Part shown: one piece after another, positions 10,801 through 19,842 of the stretch
Layout of the letters: every line of letters starts with the position of its first letter
Numbering within the stretch: the first letter of the stretch is position 1
NCBI GenBank assembly: GCA_012976225.1
Contig: JAAVVG010000021.1
Location: 434,001 to 498,000 of the forward strand
Source of the DNA: Golubevia sp. BC0850
Lineage: Eukaryota; Basidiomycota; Exobasidiomycetes; Golubeviales; Golubeviaceae
Reading direction: 5' to 3'
Length of the DNA: 64,000 bases
Notes under the pieces: model-generated
The model's input: only the letters and a program-made list of their open reading frames with translations
What the model was told of the DNA's origin: nothing
The model's database searches: none
Program-made: the position numbers and the translations under genes

Positions 10801-13380
10801 CGCTGGTAACACCGCTCTTCTGGGAACATGTGACATCGTGATTTCCACTCAAGGAGGATCTGGGAAGAATCCAGGTCAAACGAGTATCGGAATGAGTGGA
10901 CCTTCAATCATAGAAGGAGCCAAAATGGGAATATTTACGGTGAGTTTTGAAGTACAAAGAAACGGCAAACGACGAGAGAAAAGAACAAAGGACAGCTCCG
11001 AGAATCAATAGAGAGGGAATGAAAGAAAGCATAGGAGGTTAGGGACAGGGGACAGGAAAGGGAAAGGATGAGGAGAATAAAGAACAACAAAAAAGGAACG
11101 GGAAGGGAACAGAGGGGAAGAAAGACTTGAGTGGGAGCTAATCTGGTAAACCTTGCTTGCTTGTTCGTGATTGTTGGATATCTTAATCAATAGGAAAGGA
11201 TGACTTGGTAGTTGAAAAGGAAAGGCGGAGAAGAGTCTAGCAGATCTTGGGAGGAGCTTATAAAGCGTTCTATGATTTGATAGCAGCTGTTTAACCTCTT
11301 TGTTTTGGAGGACCTCTAACCTTCTTAGGAGCAGCAACTGGGGCTTTGACGGCAGTCGCAGCTTTGGCTTTACCGGTCGAAGACTTGGTCTTCTTTGGTG
11401 CTGCTTTAGCCGCAGCCTTCTTGACGGGAGCAGCTGCCTTCTTTACAGGAGCTGCTGCTTTCTTCACTGAAGTTGAAGCCTTCTTTACAGGAGCAGCGGC
11501 TTTCTTCACTGGAGCTGGAGCCTTCTTGACTGGAGCAGCTTTCTTGACTGCTGGAGCCTTTTTAGCTGCTGGAGCCTTCTTAGCTGCAGGCTTCTGAGGA
11601 GCTGCTTTGGCTTTGCTTTCGGTTGTGGACTTTGGTGGTCTACCTCTTCCTCTCTTAGCTGGGACTTCAGATGGCTGTTGAGTGGGGAGAGGAGGGGGGA
11701 GAGGTCAGCTTCCTGCATGTGGGTGGGGAGAAAGTTGGAACACGGCGACGACGCCAAGGGCAAATCGCTAATACCATTCAATTGATTGAGTTGGAGTGTA
11801 TGTTCAAAGTCGATTCAAAAGAACAAGACGCGCATGCACTCTCAACTCATTCAAGAGCTGCTTGTCCTCTCCATGTTGGTGAGGTGATGGCCTTCATCCT
11901 CCCTCTCTTCCACGCCATCTCCGTCGCTGCCCATTTAATCCCCTGAATTCCTGTAGACATCAATGATCCCGATCGAACGCGTCAAGACGCGAAAGAGGTT
12001 TGCCAATTCCCTTAGAACTTCGATTAGACTGGATGCAATCCTTCAGACCATCCTTCCACTTCCTCCTCTTCTTCCCTTCTCTACTGCTCCGGTCGTCTAT
12101 TCATTCTTACTCACTGCCATTTTGTTCTGTTGAATAATTTGAATTGAGTCAAGGAAGAGAAGGTTGATTTCCAAATCTATTGATGATGGTGTTGGTGGGA
12201 GGAGAGAGCAACATTGTTCACGGTCCAGACTTTCTTATAGAGACTCGCAACCTTAACTCACCCCTTCTTTACCCTCCCTCTCTTTCTAGGCCGAAGAAAT
12301 TGGACCCCCTTCTGTACATTTGAGAAACGGCAACATCGATGTCTTAGTTCCAACAGAGATTGAAGCTGCTCTAGCCGTCAAAACTCTCCTCTCTTATTTC
12401 CAAGGACCAACCCCAACGCTCCATTCGACGAATTCTTCAGACCAAAGGATCCTTCGACACTTGATTCCAAAGGACAGAAAGAGAGCTTACGACGTCAAGG
12501 AGATCATCAAAACCTTTTCAGACGACGGTTCTTTTATAGAGCTCGGTCCAGGATACGGACATTCTGTGATCACAGGATTCTTGAGAGTCGACGGTTCTCC
12601 CCTAGCAGTCGTTGCCTCGTCGGTCATCTCTCCTCTGGGAGGAGGTAAGTTTGCCAATTTCTTTCTTATTACCAACTCCATGTCTCTCATGTCTTCCTAA
12701 TCTCCCAATTCCCTCCTTTTCACTCCAGCTATTGACGCGACGTCAGCCTTGAAGGCGACTCGCTTCATGAACATGCTTACGCGAACTAAGCCTTGTCACC
12801 TCGTAGTTCTGGCAGATACGCCAGGCTTCAATGTTGGACCAGAAGCAGAGAAAGAGGGACCACCTGGTCAAGTCAAAGCCTTTGGAGAATGGTTTGCAAG
12901 TGCTGCTGCTTTTGATCAGGCTGGAGGTAGAATCTTTGCTCTGACGCTTAGGAAAGCTTATGGCCTCGGAGCGCAAGCTATGTTAGGAGGTTCTACTTTT
13001 TCCAACTTCTTCTCTTGTGCTTGGCCAACGGGAGAGTTTGCAGGCATGGGCCCAGAAGGAGCTGTCAGATTAGCGTGAGTTTTCTCCTTACCGAACTTGA
13101 AGTGAAGCCCGGGTCATTGATTTTGTCTTTTCTCTCTTTTCTCCCGATCAGCATGAAGAAAGAATTAGAAGCAATTCCAGATGAAGTGGAAAGAGAAGAG
13201 ACTTATAAAAGTTTCGTAGAAGCGGTCTATGAGCGTGGAAGAGCTGAGAATACAGCTAGCGTGTTGGAAATCGATACTGCCATCGATCCAAAAGACACCA
13301 GGAAATGGATCCTTAGCGGTCTTCAAATGGTTCCAAGCATGATTCCAACTTGGAAACAGCCAGCTAAAGGAAGATTGTGA
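7853..13380 (+). CDS. Single-chain biotin-dependent acyl-CoA carboxylase (BC-BCCP-CT)
   Basis: Carboxylates an acyl-CoA using biotin and ATP. Exons are 7853-10037, 10186-10302, 10468-10494, 10589-10628, 10756-10939, 12290-12644, 12729-13074 and 13152-13380; all phases agree, giving 1,160 residues. The biotin carboxylase domain (about 10-450) has MVANRSEIALRI, SGGGGRGMRIV, ARHIEVQLIGD, RECTLQRSHQK and NPRIQVEYSVTE (usually QVEHTVTE). A biotin carrier domain follows with EAMKMEH; the biotinylated lysine is residue 553. The carboxyltransferase half (about 620-1160) has YAEGGGGRPGD, GVANGYTFAGN, GPSIIEGAKMGIF, AEEIGP, VVLADTPGFNVG and GPEGAVRLA. Order and size match the bacterial-type long-chain acyl-CoA carboxylase (LCC) family, which also occurs in fungi. 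The acyl chain used cannot be read from sequence. There is no evident mitochondrial presequence. Exon 3 is only 27 bases. Intron 5 (10940-12289) contains an antisense gene. Confidence 0.9.
11291..11777 (-). CDS. Small AT-hook / histone H1 tail-like protein nested in the carboxylase intron
   Basis: The main exon 11674..11291 encodes 127 residues. It begins PSEVPAKRGRGRPPKS, which holds a classical AT-hook core (RGRP), and continues with repeats of the form AAPVKKA, ending KVRGPPKQRG. This Lys/Ala/Pro-rich composition resembles the C-terminal tail of histone H1 without the winged-helix globular domain, so a DNA-binding chromatin protein is inferred. The exon has no ATG at its start but follows a good acceptor (CCACTCAACAG). 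An ATG at 11777..11775 followed directly by GTATTAG would give a first exon of just the start codon (M joined to PSEV), with an intron 11774..11675; total length is 387 bases, 128 residues. This start is inferred. The gene lies wholly inside intron 5 of the carboxylase on the opposite strand. Confidence 0.7.
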
Positions 13381-13887
13381 ATGTAGGGTCTTGGGTCGAT
13401 GTGAAATGAATGCTGGAATTGAATCGGAAAGCTGATGCGTTGATTTGAATCTATAAGTACATTACTGAAATGCGAAAAAAATTAGTTTGAATCTGTGACG
13501 TTTGATCTGAAGAGATGGTGGAGGTTTCATGAAATGTCCGTCAGCAAGAGATTCAAACTCGATTTCATATCTATCGCCTCGGACTCTTCTCGTGTTTCCC
13601 TCAGTTGAGAAATCCGCTTCTGCTCAGAATTCCAAGTCCAACCTCCCCTAGAACGGGAAGCATCGAAGTTCGAAATCCAGAAAGAAGTAGAGGAAATCGT
13701 AAGGCCACAAATTTTAAGGTCATCGTCTTTCGATCCAACTCTTCTCGTCCCTCCATCGAACGTTTGAGAACGAAAGAACCGGATCATTGCAAGACTCAGA
13801 TAAAGGATGACTGGTTGTGAACATAATCATCGGGAAGAAGTATTGAAGTGACTGTTCTGACTCGAAGTTCTCACCTTCAAATTACCT
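13381..13887. other. Convergent 3' intergenic region
   Basis: These 507 bases lie between the stop codons of two converging genes. Open frames on both strands around 13527-13820 lack motifs. I take them as chance frames in the two 3' UTRs. Confidence 0.4.
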
Positions 13888-14613
13888 CTATTGCTGCTGT
13901 TCCGAAGCGGAACTCTGTCTTGAACGCTTCATCCCTGCTAACGCTTTCTTTCTGAGTAGAGCTAGTTCTGATTCAGGATCGCAGGGAGAGGCTATGGTAG
14001 TGGAAGTCTGAGTAGAATTGGAAGCTCTGAAAGATGCTATTGAGGCCGCTATCCGGTCTGCTTCTTGAGGATCGGATGTTACTGAGGATTGCGATTTGGA
14101 AGCTTCTGCTTCTAAGGCCTCATCTCTTTCTAGAGCTACTTTCTCTTCTGCTAGGGACGCTTGAACTGGAAGGGTGGGAAGGCAAGAGGATCAGCACCCC
14201 GCTCAGCAGCATAACAGAACCTTCTTAACCTACAAGCTCTTTGAATACTGCTTTTGGTTCTTCTTCGCCTGAGAATCCGTTTGCCTTTGCGAATCAAGAG
14301 ATGCTCAAATCATCTACTCCCCAGTCTCATGACTTCAGCGATTTCTCTCTCCTGGCTACTCACGTTCTTCTCTCTTCTTCCTGCTCTCATCAAACATCTT
14401 TACGCTATCAGGAGTCAAATGGTAGAGACCATGTCGTATTTGCCACTGCTCTACTGATTCACCTGGCCACTGAACCCAATCGTCCAAAGGTTCTTCTTGC
14501 TGCGCCTGAGTTTGAGGCTGCTGAGCTAGGGATTGCTGGATTTGATCGGCAAAATGTTTCCTTTTGTCTGGATCATTGAAATGAGTTGAATGGAAATCGG
14601 CGAAGGATTGCAT
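13888..14613 (-). CDS. Unknown 188-residue protein
   Basis: Exons 14613..14364, 14268..14230 and 14165..13888 join in phase. The middle exon of 39 bases keeps the frame (EEEPKAVFKELV) with donor GTTAAG. The N-terminal part is Gln-rich and contains a Trp-rich segment (DDWVQWPGESVEQWQIRHGL) followed by a Lys/Arg/Glu-rich helix (MFDESRKKREER). The C-terminal part is helical and ends with a low-complexity SRQSSASEQQQ. No catalytic motif, signal peptide or membrane segment is visible, so it is probably soluble. I do not recognise a family. It is divergent from TRS33, with 173 bases between the start codons. Confidence 0.65.
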
Positions 14614-14786
14614 TGAAGTGTTGATAGAGTTGAGAGGAGAGACCAGGCAACCTGCTGTGAACCTTTACGCCTTACGGACCATATCTTCACCCAATTCAAT
14701 ATTAAAACTTCTGTCATCAAGACAGATAGTTTTACACTCAAATTGATTTCCCGACTCTTGAATCATCCAAACTCTACAAGCCAGCG
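14614..14786. promoter_or_regulatory. Divergent promoter, unknown protein / TRS33
   Basis: These 173 bases lie between two opposing ATG codons and must serve both genes. No defined element is recognised. Confidence 0.4.
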
Positions 14787-15972
14787 ATGAGTTCCAAAGC
14801 TTTACCATCTCATCGACTCTCTCTGGGACAATCTCAATCTTCCTTTCCTTCGTCTTCTTCAATCCCAATGCCATCTCATTCAATTCAAGGTGCAATTCAT
14901 CCGAATTCAACTTCAACATCAAACGCCAACCCAATTCCTTTAGTCACTCCAACCGCCTTAACCTTATCAGCTCAACCTCCAGCCAGCATCGATCACACAG
15001 CTCTCCATTTCCTAACCATCGAAATGAAGCACACCTTAGCTCATTCAACCAAATATGCAAGGAAGAAAAGAGACAAAGCTCTGCAAAACTTAAGCTTGGT
15101 TGGATTGGATTTGAATGAGAATTCGACGATACCCAAAGGGAAAGGCAAAGAGGAGAAAGATATGGAGGAATTGAATGAAAGAATGGAAGCTATTGGAATG
15201 CATGTGGGGGCTAACATCGCTGATAGGTGAGTTGGTGATTACGTTGAAAGACTTCTGGCCAATAGCAAGGCGGATTGGAATGTGGCGGGACCCTGTAGCA
15301 TAGCTAGAGAAGCTGAACCTTTTCCTGTCGCAGGCTCTCGAGAGACAGACCTCCTTTCGCAAGTCCTTTAGATGTTCTGAAATTCGTCTGTAAGGAAGTT
15401 TGGGCCTGTGTATGGGATAAGCAGGTAGACAATCTAAGGACGAATCACAGGGTGAGTACAAGGAACGTCTCATCTCGTTCTCTTTGAAAGCCTCTCAACC
15501 TCATCCTTTCCTTCTCGCCGCTGTTCAGGGTGTATACGTTCTATTAGACAACGCTTTCAAACCTCTTCTCAAGATGTCAACCCCTTTTGGGAAGGATGAA
15601 ACTTCAAAACTTGCTAAACCTGTGAGTTCTCATTTCCCTTTGACTTGTTTCTTCTCTCATCTCCTTTCTCCTGCGCTAATCTCTGACACTTCAATCACGA
15701 CTCTCTCTTTAATGCTTTCTCTATCATCTGTGTGCAGTACTTGGCTTATCCAGTTGGGATCGTTCGAGGAGCCCTTCAGAGACTTGGAGTCCCTTCTTCT
15801 GTTATAGTGGAGACGAATCAATTACCTCAATGTGAGTTCATCTCTTCTTCACTAGTGACATCTATATCTTCAGTGCATTTCCACTCTCTCGTTCACTTAT
15901 CGACTCCTCTCATCTTGTTCTTCTCCCCCAATAGGTACTTTTCACGTCAAGACTACTGCTCAAAAGGTGTAG
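14787..15972 (+). CDS. TRS33: TRAPP complex subunit TRS33 / TRAPPC6
   Basis: Exons are 14787-15226, 15334-15451, 15529-15621, 15738-15831 and 15935-15972; phases agree, giving 260 residues. The C-terminal two thirds follow the TRAPPC6/Trs33 fold: ALHFLTIEM, GMHVGANIADRLSRD, LDVLKFVCKEVWACVW, KQVDNLRTNHRG, YVLLDNAFKPL, then YLAYPVGIVRGALQRLGVP and CTFHVKT. Trs33 is a core subunit of the tethering and Rab exchange-factor complexes at the Golgi. The first 60 residues are Ser/Pro-rich and unlike the family, which is common in fungal members. An insertion (KGKGKEEKDMEEL) precedes the conserved VGANIADR. Start chosen as the first ATG of the open frame. Its divergent partner is the unknown protein upstream. 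Confidence 0.9.
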
Positions 15973-16377
15973 CGATGCCAGCCTCGGCCAAACTTTGTAT
16001 TTCATCTTGTCAGCTCTTGAATTCTCGAACGGCTCTTCTTGTGTGAATGGGAATAGTCTGTAAAGAAGCTGCGAATCCTTCGATCGTAGAGCTCTGCGAC
16101 GAAATGTCTTCGCTCCAACGCAGCTTACGGTTTCATTCAACACTGCTCTGATCCATGGTGTGCGGTAACTCCCTCTGTTTATGGAAAATGACTTATAATC
16201 TCTATAAAAAATCCCAGGCACTGGATCTCGATATTCTCTTGCAAGCTAATCGATGGTTCGCACCTGCGCTCACGCTACGGACAACACCCCAGCTCTCCCT
16301 TTCGAAACGCTTCCGCAGAACTAAAGATTTGAATTCAAGAGGAGAAGAATAGAATTCCTTTCTCATACCACAACAAC
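15973..16377. other. Intergenic region upstream of MYG1
   Basis: These 405 bases separate TRS33 from MYG1. A chance minus-strand open frame (15910-16221) overlaps the TRS33 end and has no motif. No RNA gene signature was found. Confidence 0.4.
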
Positions 16378-17970
16378 ATGGCAATCTCGGATATCAACAC
16401 TGGCATTGTTACTCATTGTGGAAGTCATCATGCAGACAATGCCTTGGCAGTATTCCTGCTACGACAGCCCCCTCGATTTGCCAACCTCAGTGAGTCACCT
16501 AGAGACGAGATTGACTTCTAGAAAGGCTAACCTGCTTGTTTAACAACCCTTGCTTCTATTCTTGGTTGTCTTAACTTCGACAGAGCTCACCAGAACCACA
16601 GACCCATTGAGAATGGAACAATCGTTGTCGATGTAGGAAACGTCTACGATCCGAAGCGTCTCAGCTTCGATCATCATCCACAGGGTTTCAACGAGATATT
16701 CGATGAAGCTCATGAAATCAAGCTCAGCACTGCCGGATTAGTTTGGAAGTGAGTTCGAGATTCAATAGACGCTTTCATCCCACGCTCAAAAGGGCTTATT
16801 TCCTTTGCCTTCACAGACACATCCGAAAAGAGATAGTTGCAACTACCCTCCATCTGAAATTGGATAGCGAAACTGTGAAAATTCTATGGAATGCAGTTTA
16901 CGATAAATACATCGAAGCGATGGATGCCATAGACAACGGGATCCTTCAGTTGAGAAAACCTGGGAAGAAGTACTTCAAGTCGAACACATGTATCAATCAC
17001 AGAGTCAAACACTTGCATCCGAACTGAACGAGGAGTTCGACGAAGCGAGACGAAGTGAAAGGTTCGAAAAAGCCAGTACCTTGATAGAAGGTGAGTGCTC
17101 ACCTCTTTGCCTGCAAATTTGAAGCAAAGTTCTCTCTTCGATCTTATTATTAGTTCTTCTTCCTGTCAACACATTAGAGGAAGTCTTGGAACAGCTCAAT
17201 TATCTATTCAACCGCTGGCTTCCTGCCAAGGAGAAAGTCCGTGAAGCTTTCAAGGAGAGAAAAACAGTCCCTGAAAGTGATCCATCACGGAGAATATTTG
17301 TCTTGGACAAGTTCATAACCTGGAAGGTGAGTTTTCTCGCTTCCGTTTTATTTCTACAAACCAGTCTCTTACCTTTTCCTCTCTAACTATTCTCCCCAGA
17401 GAGATATCTCTTCGCTGAATGAAGAGGTCGGAGTCGAGGAGAGAGCAAAGTGGATTGTTGTACCGGACGGAACCTGTCAACATTGGAAAGGCGAAGCAAT
17501 CAATGCTGGAACTTCTAGAGACGGAAGTTTTAATAAGATTTCCTTTTTTCCGAAAGAGTGGCGAGGCCTCAGGGATCAAGAGCTGCTTCAACTTACCGGT
17601 ATCGAAGGAGTGAGATTTATTCATGCTGCTGGAACTATCGCTGGTGAGTTTGAGTCGAGCTTCTTCAACCTCATCACCTCCAAACCGAAAAGTGTCTTAA
17701 GGGAGATGATCAATAGTGCGATTCAAATTTGCGTGTTGCAAAAAGCTGACATGTCCCTTTGCGTCGACAGGGATCAACTCGAGAGCGTCTGCTCTAGCTT
17801 TGGCTCACAAGTGCCTTGAGATTGAAAGCGAGAGGAACGAAAGTTGTGGAAAGGCCTCCAAGGAGAGAGGAGGCAATTTCAGAGGTAGATCTGGGTTCGC
17901 CAGGGGAGGAATGGCATGTAGAAGAGGAAGAGGGAGAGGAGCAGATGGCGGGAGAGAGATTGGGATCTAA
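16378..17970 (+). CDS. MYG1: MYG1 exonuclease homolog with two apparent single-base frameshifts
   Basis: MYG1 proteins are DHH-superfamily 3'-5' RNA exonucleases acting in nucleus and mitochondria. Exons are 16378-16489, 16584 (or 16586)-16748, 16817-17090, 17154-17326, 17400-17643 and 17771-17970. Motifs in order: GIVTHCGSHHADNALAVFLL, LTRTTDPL, TIVVDVGNVYD, FDHHPQGFNE, KLSTAGLVWKHI, MDAIDNGI, FNRWLPAKE, WIVVPDG, FPKEWRGLRDQEL and FIHAAGTIAG. The metal-binding DHH is intact. Two breaks occur. LTRTTDPL and TIVVDVG are one frame apart near 16610. HRVKHLHPN and NEEFDEARRS are one frame apart near 17026, where TGAAC stands for an expected Trp-Asn codon pair. Using an acceptor two bases later (CAGAG at 16586) keeps the first region open at the cost of LTRTTDPL. 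The tail is Gly/Arg-rich. It is either a decaying gene or contains base errors. Confidence 0.8.
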
Positions 17971-18175
17971 CTTCTAAGAGATGACTGGCCCTCACAAAGA
18001 TTTTCTTTGTTCTCCAATCCCTCCCTTGTGAACGTATCAAGTTGTGTTGCTCAAGTGTTTCAATTTCTTTGAGCTTCTGCGAAAAGTTCGTGAGAAGATC
18101 GCGACCAAGCTCCAAACACGGTTGCACGCGTTTCTCCATCTTCCTCTAACCATCTCTTCAGACAAAGACTGCTAA

Positions 18176-19534
18176 ATGCGCATCAATCTAAACCTCAATC
18201 CGGCAGGATCCTCTTCTTCGACAGATGGTCATCATCATCACTCGCTACCTCAAACCATAGTGAAACTATCTCCCTCAAACGAGCTGGTTTTGATTGAGCT
18301 ACAGGGAGCCTTAGATATCGAAGATCTAGAACCGGAGGGTGGACAGCAGCTGGCCAGATTGGCATTTGAGAAGGGAAGAGAGGTGAGTAGCTATAGAGCA
18401 GTAAGGACGACAGAAGGGAGAAGAGTTGGTGAATGATGTCAAGGGTAGGACAAGGTTGCAGGGAAGTAGGTCGGCTCGTTTCAGTTGACGCAGGTCGCTC
18501 AGAGTTGCTTATCAAAGACATTTATTAGGATATCGGTTCACCTCTTTGAGAGAAAGAGGTGCTCCAAGTCTGGTGGGTGAGAGGTCTTTGAATCTGTTGC
18601 TGAGGTCCCTTTCTTATGCAAGACTATCCGAAGACTCTCCAGTCTTAGGCCATGCAGCTACTATACGGATTACTTTAAGTTGCAATACATTTGATATGAG
18701 CCATTGTTGTGAGCTATGAAGATGTCGAGCAACCTCCTGACCTGTTCCCTTCCACCCCTCCCTCTCCCCTTGCCTTTCCAGGACAAGCCAACTCTCTTAA
18801 TTTCACACCATCGTCTTGAAGGTCGAATAGTCAATTTGGTTAAACCGCTAGCAGTGTTAGAGAAGAGACGAAGAGATGAGCCAAAGGAAGAACTGGATCA
18901 AAAACTGAGAGATGAAGAAGACAAAGCCTTTCGAATTGGTTCATCCCCAATCGGAATGAGGAACCTGAATGGACGAAAGACGAGAGTTAGCAAAAATCTA
19001 GGGGAAGATGATGATGATGATGATGAAGAAGAAGAAGAGGATGAAGGAAGTCATTCAACTTCCGCTTTGAGGAAAGGATTTAATCTGAACTCAATTCCCA
19101 ACGAAAGTCCTTCCATGGCTAAACGACCCAAGACTTCAATTGAGAAAGGCAAAGGCAAAGCAGAAGAAGGAATGGAATTAGAAACTCCTAGCAAATCAAG
19201 ACTGCAAAGAATGCAAGAAGATTCAAGTCCTATGCCTTTACCTGCCAAATGCGGTGAAGCTCTAGATTTTAGTTCCCCTCAATCAGCTAGGAGACCTTCT
19301 CATAGAAATCGAAATCATTCAAACCTTGGAGCAGAGACGGGGAATGAAGACGGAATGGAAGATGAGGCTGAAGGAATCAGAGATGAGAGGTCTTTGAAAC
19401 CCACTTCTACTTCTTATGACATGATCTGCATAATTAGGAAGAAGATTTTGTTTGACAAGAGACCTGAACCTGTGGTTAGATTGGAGGGTGCTGAAGGAAT
19501 TGAAATGGCCAAGACTCTGGGAATCAAGATCTGA
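18176..19534 (+). CDS. CTF8: CTF8, subunit of the alternative RFC clamp loader
   Basis: Ctf8 with Dcc1 and Ctf18 forms the clamp loader needed for sister-chromatid cohesion. Exons 18176-18382 and 18782-19534 join in phase 0, giving 319 residues. The conserved blocks are present: NELVLIELQGALD at the N-terminus, KPTLLISHHRLEGRIVNLVK and PLAVLEKR just after the intron, and YDMICIIRKKILFDKRPEPV near the C-terminus. Yeast Ctf8 is about 133 residues. The extra length here is a low-complexity insert of about 150 residues between the last two blocks, starting with an uninterrupted acidic Asp/Glu run (coded around 19005-19045) and continuing Ser/Lys-rich, so probably disordered. The intron of 399 bases is long for this window. 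A His-rich patch (DGHHHH) lies near the N-terminus. Confidence 0.88.
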
Positions 19535-19842
19535 GTTGGAAGGTGTAAGATGGTGTATTTGTATCCAGCCGGCAGCTATCACGACGATGTAATTTATCAT
19601 AGTTTTGAGTTCTAATTGAAGATCTGAGAGCAATAGTGAGAGTGTGATCGTGGTCGATACAATCTCAAAATGGTGCTGGAGCAAGCGTCTGTCAAGAGTT
19701 AGGGCAGAGTACACCCACCCTAAGGCACCCAAATGTGCTCAAAATATTGTAAATTCTAAATTCGGTCAACCCCTAACAATAATAACCAGGGAGACTCCCA
19801 CTTTTTCGAGACCAAAGCCGCCCTTTACCTCTTCTTCTCCAA
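19535..19842. other. Convergent 3' region, CTF8 / permease
   Basis: These 308 bases separate two converging stop codons. They contain no supported gene; both 3' UTRs should fall here. Confidence 0.4.

Noticed and set aside
11346-11597. Plus-strand Ala/Phe-rich open frame looking like a membrane protein
   Set aside because: It is the mirror of the Lys/Ala/Pro repeats of the minus-strand AT-hook gene. The repeated codons create an artificial frame on the other strand.
13527-13820. Opposed open frames between the carboxylase and the unknown gene
   Set aside because: No ATG context, motif or splice support. Both fall in expected 3' UTRs.
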